From: an uncultured Cryomorphaceae bacterium
GTDB taxonomy: Bacteria; Bacteroidota; Bacteroidia; Flavobacteriales; Schleiferiaceae
Assembly: GCA_937120475.1 (NCBI GenBank)
Contig: CAKZJV010000007.1
Location: forward strand, 248,001 to 312,000
Direction of reading: 5' to 3'
Length of the DNA stretch: 64,000 bases
Below the pieces are notes generated by a model. It saw only the letters and a program-made list of their open reading frames with translations. It ran no database searches and was not told where the DNA came from. The position numbers were made by a program, and so were the translations under genes. Below are positions 61,683 to 64,000 of this stretch, in pieces; the stretch's first letter is position 1; every line of letters begins with the position of its first letter.

Positions 61683-62462
61683 TTAGGCATATGGAATAAC
61701 TTTTAAAATATGATCGATAGCCGCAAGGCGTGCATCCGGTTTTTTATTGGCATCAATAATTTTCCAGGAGGCATGCGCGGTATCGGTTGCTTTAAACATC
61801 TTTTCTTTATAGGCCGTGTATTCATCCCATAGTTCCTGCGCTTTCTCATCTACCGCAGTCATTTTCCAGCGTTTTAGCGGACTGCTTTTAATATCTTCAA
61901 AGCGCCTGGCCTGCTCTGCTTTAGTAATGGAAAAATAAAACTTGATCAGGAAGGTATCCGACTGGGTAAGCATTCGCTCAAAATCATTGACCTGGCTCAT
62001 GAACCTTTCATATTCCTCCTGGGTACAAAATCCGTTTACCGGTTCTACTACGGCCCGGTTGTACCAACTGCGGTCAAAAAGTACGATCTCACCCGGTTTG
62101 GGAAGTTGTTTAATATAGCGCTGGAAAAACCACTGCCTGCGCTCGTCTGGGGTGGGAATATTCAGGGCAACAATCCGGTAGTGCCGGGGATTGATGTGTT
62201 CGGTTATCCGTCTTATAGCTCCTCCCTTGCCGGCAGCATCACGGCCTTCAAAAATTACCACCACCTTTTTATCCCCGGCAATTACCCATTCCTGCAGTTT
62301 GATAAGCTCTTCCTGTTTGGTCTTCAGTTCCCGGGCATAATGGGCCTCTTCAATAGCCCGGTTAAAGTTGAGCTTTTTATTGCTCAATAGGGTCTTCAAA
62401 CCCACTTTAGAATTGATCAGCTTCAGTTCTTCTTCTGAAAGAAAGGGTTCTTGATTTTGCAT
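61683..62462 (-). CDS. ppk2: Polyphosphate kinase 2 family protein (PPK2), copy 1
   Basis: Transfers phosphate between polyphosphate and nucleoside di- or monophosphates. 259 residues from the ATG at 62462: VVIFEGRDAAGKGGAIRRITEHINPRHYR (Walker A GRDAAGKGG), IVLFDRSWYNRAVVEPVNGFCTQEEYE (Walker B and lid), FLIKFYFSITKAEQARRFEDIKSSPLKRWKMTAVD. All are hallmark PPK2 motifs. A TTG 6 nt upstream is also in frame and would give a 4-nt overlap. It lies directly downstream of a second PPK2 gene. Confidence 0.93.
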   Translation of the reverse strand: MQNQEPFLSEEELKLINSKVGLKTLLSNKKLNFNRAIEEAHYARELKTKQEELIKLQEWVIAGDKKVVVIFEGRDAAGKGGAIRRITEHINPRHYRIVALNIPTPDERRQWFFQRYIKQLPKPGEIVLFDRSWYNRAVVEPVNGFCTQEEYERFMSQVNDFERMLTQSDTFLIKFYFSITKAEQARRFEDIKSSPLKRWKMTAVDEKAQELWDEYTAYKEKMFKATDTAHASWKIIDANKKPDARLAAIDHILKVIPYA

Positions 62463-62464
62463 TT

Positions 62465-63313
62465 TCAAATATCAATTTGCAGGGTGCTACGGTGGTAGCG
62501 CATTACTATGTTCGGATCGGGAAACAGGGAAATACCCGCATCTCCCTTGCCCGCATAATCAAACTGTGAAAGTACGTGCCGTATGCTTTCCAGCCGTGCC
62601 TCGTTTTTATCATTGGCTTTCACAATAGTCCACGGGCAAAAGTTAGTATGGGTTTTGCTGAACATCTGCTCCTTATAGTGGGTGTAGTCGCTCCATAGTT
62701 CCTGGCCTTTCTGATCTACAGAGCTGAACTTCCACTTTTTAAGCGGATTCCGCAGACGTGCATCGAAGCGTTTTTGCTGTTCTTGTTTGGAAATACTAAA
62801 CCAGAATTTTATGATCTTGAGATTGTCCTCATACAAAAGGTGTTCAAATTCAGGTACCTGCATCATAAATTTATCATACTGCTCCTTAGTACAAAAACCC
62901 ATCACCGGTTCCACCACCGCCCGGTTATACCAGCTACGGTCAAAAAACACGATCTCCCCGGGATTGGGCAACATCTTAAGGTAACGCCTGAAATACCATT
63001 GTCCGCGCTCTACCTCGGTGGGTTTGGTAAGTGCTACCACCCGTGATGTACGCGGGTTGAGGTGCTCCTTAAACCTTTTGATGCAACCCCCTTTACCGGC
63101 CGCATCACGCCCTTCAAAAAGGATGGCCACCCGCATTTTATTTTCAGATACCCATTTTTGAAAGCTTACAAACTCCGCCTGTAACTTCCTTAATTCAATT
63201 TCATATTTTATTTTCCTGAGTGCCTTTTCTATGGGAATATTTTCTTTTCTGGCCCGGGCGATTAATTCATCGCGGGTTTTTATATCACTCAGATGCTCAG
63301 CGGTAAAAGACAT
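62465..63313 (-). CDS. ppk2: Polyphosphate kinase 2 family protein (PPK2), copy 2
   Basis: 282 residues, clearly paralogous to the downstream gene: VAILFEGRDAAGKGGCIKRFKEHLNPRTSRVVALTKPTEVERGQWYFRRYLKMLPNPGEIVFFDRSWYNRAVVEPVMGFCTKEQYDKFM. It carries the same Walker A (GRDAAGKGG), Walker B and lid. Differences lie in the N-terminal region (IPIEKALRKIKYEIELRKLQAEFVSFQKWVSE) and at the C-terminus (AGKGDAGISLFPDPNIVMRYHRSTLQIDI). Preceded by an RDD gene at 8 nt. Which subclass (ADP-, GDP- or AMP-preferring) cannot be decided by eye. Confidence 0.93.
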   Translation of the reverse strand: MSFTAEHLSDIKTRDELIARARKENIPIEKALRKIKYEIELRKLQAEFVSFQKWVSENKMRVAILFEGRDAAGKGGCIKRFKEHLNPRTSRVVALTKPTEVERGQWYFRRYLKMLPNPGEIVFFDRSWYNRAVVEPVMGFCTKEQYDKFMMQVPEFEHLLYEDNLKIIKFWFSISKQEQQKRFDARLRNPLKKWKFSSVDQKGQELWSDYTHYKEQMFSKTHTNFCPWTIVKANDKNEARLESIRHVLSQFDYAGKGDAGISLFPDPNIVMRYHRSTLQIDI

Positions 63314-63321
63314 AATGTTTT

Positions 63322-63843
63322 TCAGCTAATTATTTTTTTGGCTGGCGCATAGCGAAATTCAACACGGGTACCCGCCAGGCGGTCGTAAAGGCTGCTTTGA
63401 CCTTTATATATCCATATACTTATCAAGTATCCCAATACGATGATTTGCGGCACGATTAAAGCCACCCAAACCCAAAGAGGTTGGGTTTCATCTATATTAG
63501 CGTAATAGACCTGCCAGTGCACTCCAATATGGGCTATTTCCCACGGCAGGAATTTGAGAATATTACGCTTAAGTATGGCCCGTTTGTTTGGAGTATCGCT
63601 ACGCACGGCAATGTTTAACACCCTTTTACCCAAGGTGGCCGCCCGGTTGCTCCGTTCTGTTGAATAGAAATAGAGGTACACCGGAAGGGTTAGGCTGAGA
63701 AAGCCCACAATTTGGCCCTCCAGGGGAGACAGGTGCTCAATGTCGAGAACAGTGGTTACGCCAAACAGCAGCAGGCCGTAGGCGATGATCAGAAGGTAAT
63801 CGATACTAAAAGCGAGAATTCTATATATACTTAGCTTACTCAT
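63322..63843 (-). CDS. RDD family inner-membrane protein
   Basis: 173 residues. RDD proteins are small membrane proteins named for conserved Arg-Asp-Asp residues, of mostly unknown function (some are ion antiporters). Here an arginine and aspartate occur in helix 1 (YRILAFSIDYLLIIAYGLLLF, Asp14) and the pattern RAATLGKRVLNIAVRSDT is the conserved cytoplasmic stretch G-K-x-x-x-x-I-x-V. Helices near 4-25, 43-63 and 120-140. Probably one transcript with the two ppk2 genes (8-nt gap). Confidence 0.85.
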   Translation of the reverse strand: MSKLSIYRILAFSIDYLLIIAYGLLLFGVTTVLDIEHLSPLEGQIVGFLSLTLPVYLYFYSTERSNRAATLGKRVLNIAVRSDTPNKRAILKRNILKFLPWEIAHIGVHWQVYYANIDETQPLWVWVALIVPQIIVLGYLISIWIYKGQSSLYDRLAGTRVEFRYAPAKKIIS

Positions 63844-63914
63844 GGATTTTAGACTTTCTTAAGTTTCTTCCAGGTTGTTAGGGAGTAGTTTTTCGGTAGC
63901 GAATTCATAGGAAT

Positions 63915-64000
63915 TCACGATATCGTTACTATCTGACGGTTGAATTTACTGTTCTCCGGGTTAGCGTACATGCTATTACCGTTGTTCACAAGCCACCTGA
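63915..64000 (-). CDS. Possible C-terminal end of a gene entering from the right edge
   Basis: The only minus-strand frame open to the window edge reads 27 codons (RWLVNNGNSMYANPENSKF then NRQIVTIS) to a TGA at 63915-63917. The composition looks protein-like but is too short to identify. A plus-strand frame is also open here, so this is a weak call. Confidence 0.3.
   Translation of the reverse strand, partial: RWLVNNGNSMYANPENSKFNRQIVTIS

Noticed and set aside
63901-63916. Two GAATTC sites separated by 4 nt
   Set aside because: Short repeats of a restriction-site-like word; consistent with chance and not part of a larger direct repeat.

Overview
The window looks like a chromosomal stretch of a Bacteroidota bacterium, probably of the Flavobacteriales or a nearby order. 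The evidence is: type IX secretion cargo with C-terminal sorting domains (27265-28845, 29962-33438, 47935-49140), many families largely confined to Bacteroidota (DUF5683, DUF3276/PUR-alpha, DUF4199, extended NusB, DUF1573 lipoproteins), and repeated Bacteroidota-type -7 promoter boxes (TAnnTTTG) upstream of genes. Base composition looks moderate (mid-40s percent GC by impression, not computed). Genes are tightly packed with many 4-nt overlaps, and TTG start codons are unusually frequent.

Layout: 1-4606 (minus) is a housekeeping operon parA-parB-DUF5683-dapB-lepB, with lepB cut by the left edge. 4786-7614 holds a flavin reductase, a PUR-alpha-like nucleic-acid-binding protein and an MsbA-like ABC exporter. 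7746-13779 (plus) runs leucine-type dehydrogenase, nusB, DUF1573 lipoprotein, yajC, ybbR, coaE, nnr. 13776-18992 (minus) holds a membrane protein of GT-C type, a YrdC/YciO protein, a transaldolase-like aldolase and a TPR-PAS histidine kinase. The SRP RNA gene (about 19060-19159, minus) sits in the next gap. 19262-25246 is a sugar region: DUF4199 protein and two family 2 glycosyltransferases facing a three-gene set (gmhA, hddA, and a three-domain fusion) that covers every step of GDP-D-glycero-alpha-D-manno-heptose synthesis.

25342-33438 (plus) holds a YwqK/MORN protein, mnmA, a secreted subtilase, a nitronate monooxygenase and a 1158-residue cell-surface protein. 33567-44248 (plus) holds guaB, three periplasmic folding factors (two parvulins and a lipoprotein relative), a MoxR ATPase, pyrG, yidC and a DUF6438 lipoprotein. 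44329-50363 (minus) holds an Omp28-like lipoprotein, an orphan cheR-cheB-nuclease operon, a secreted beta-propeller-like protein and queA. 50376-53063 holds two glycosyltransferases and ftsE. 53244-59896 (plus) holds a giant TPR protein coupled to an outer-membrane beta-barrel, then osmC, a methyltransferase and a small secreted protein.

The clearest accessory segment is 59901-61590. It contains three copies of one short palindromic repeat unit, an AT-rich lipoprotein gene, and a REP-associated tyrosine transposase (RAYT) bracketed by two inverted copies. It appears to be a self-contained RAYT/REP element, and one repeat seems to supply part of the transposase promoter. To its right are two tandem PPK2 polyphosphate kinases and an RDD membrane protein. 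I saw no CRISPR array, tRNA, rRNA or prophage.
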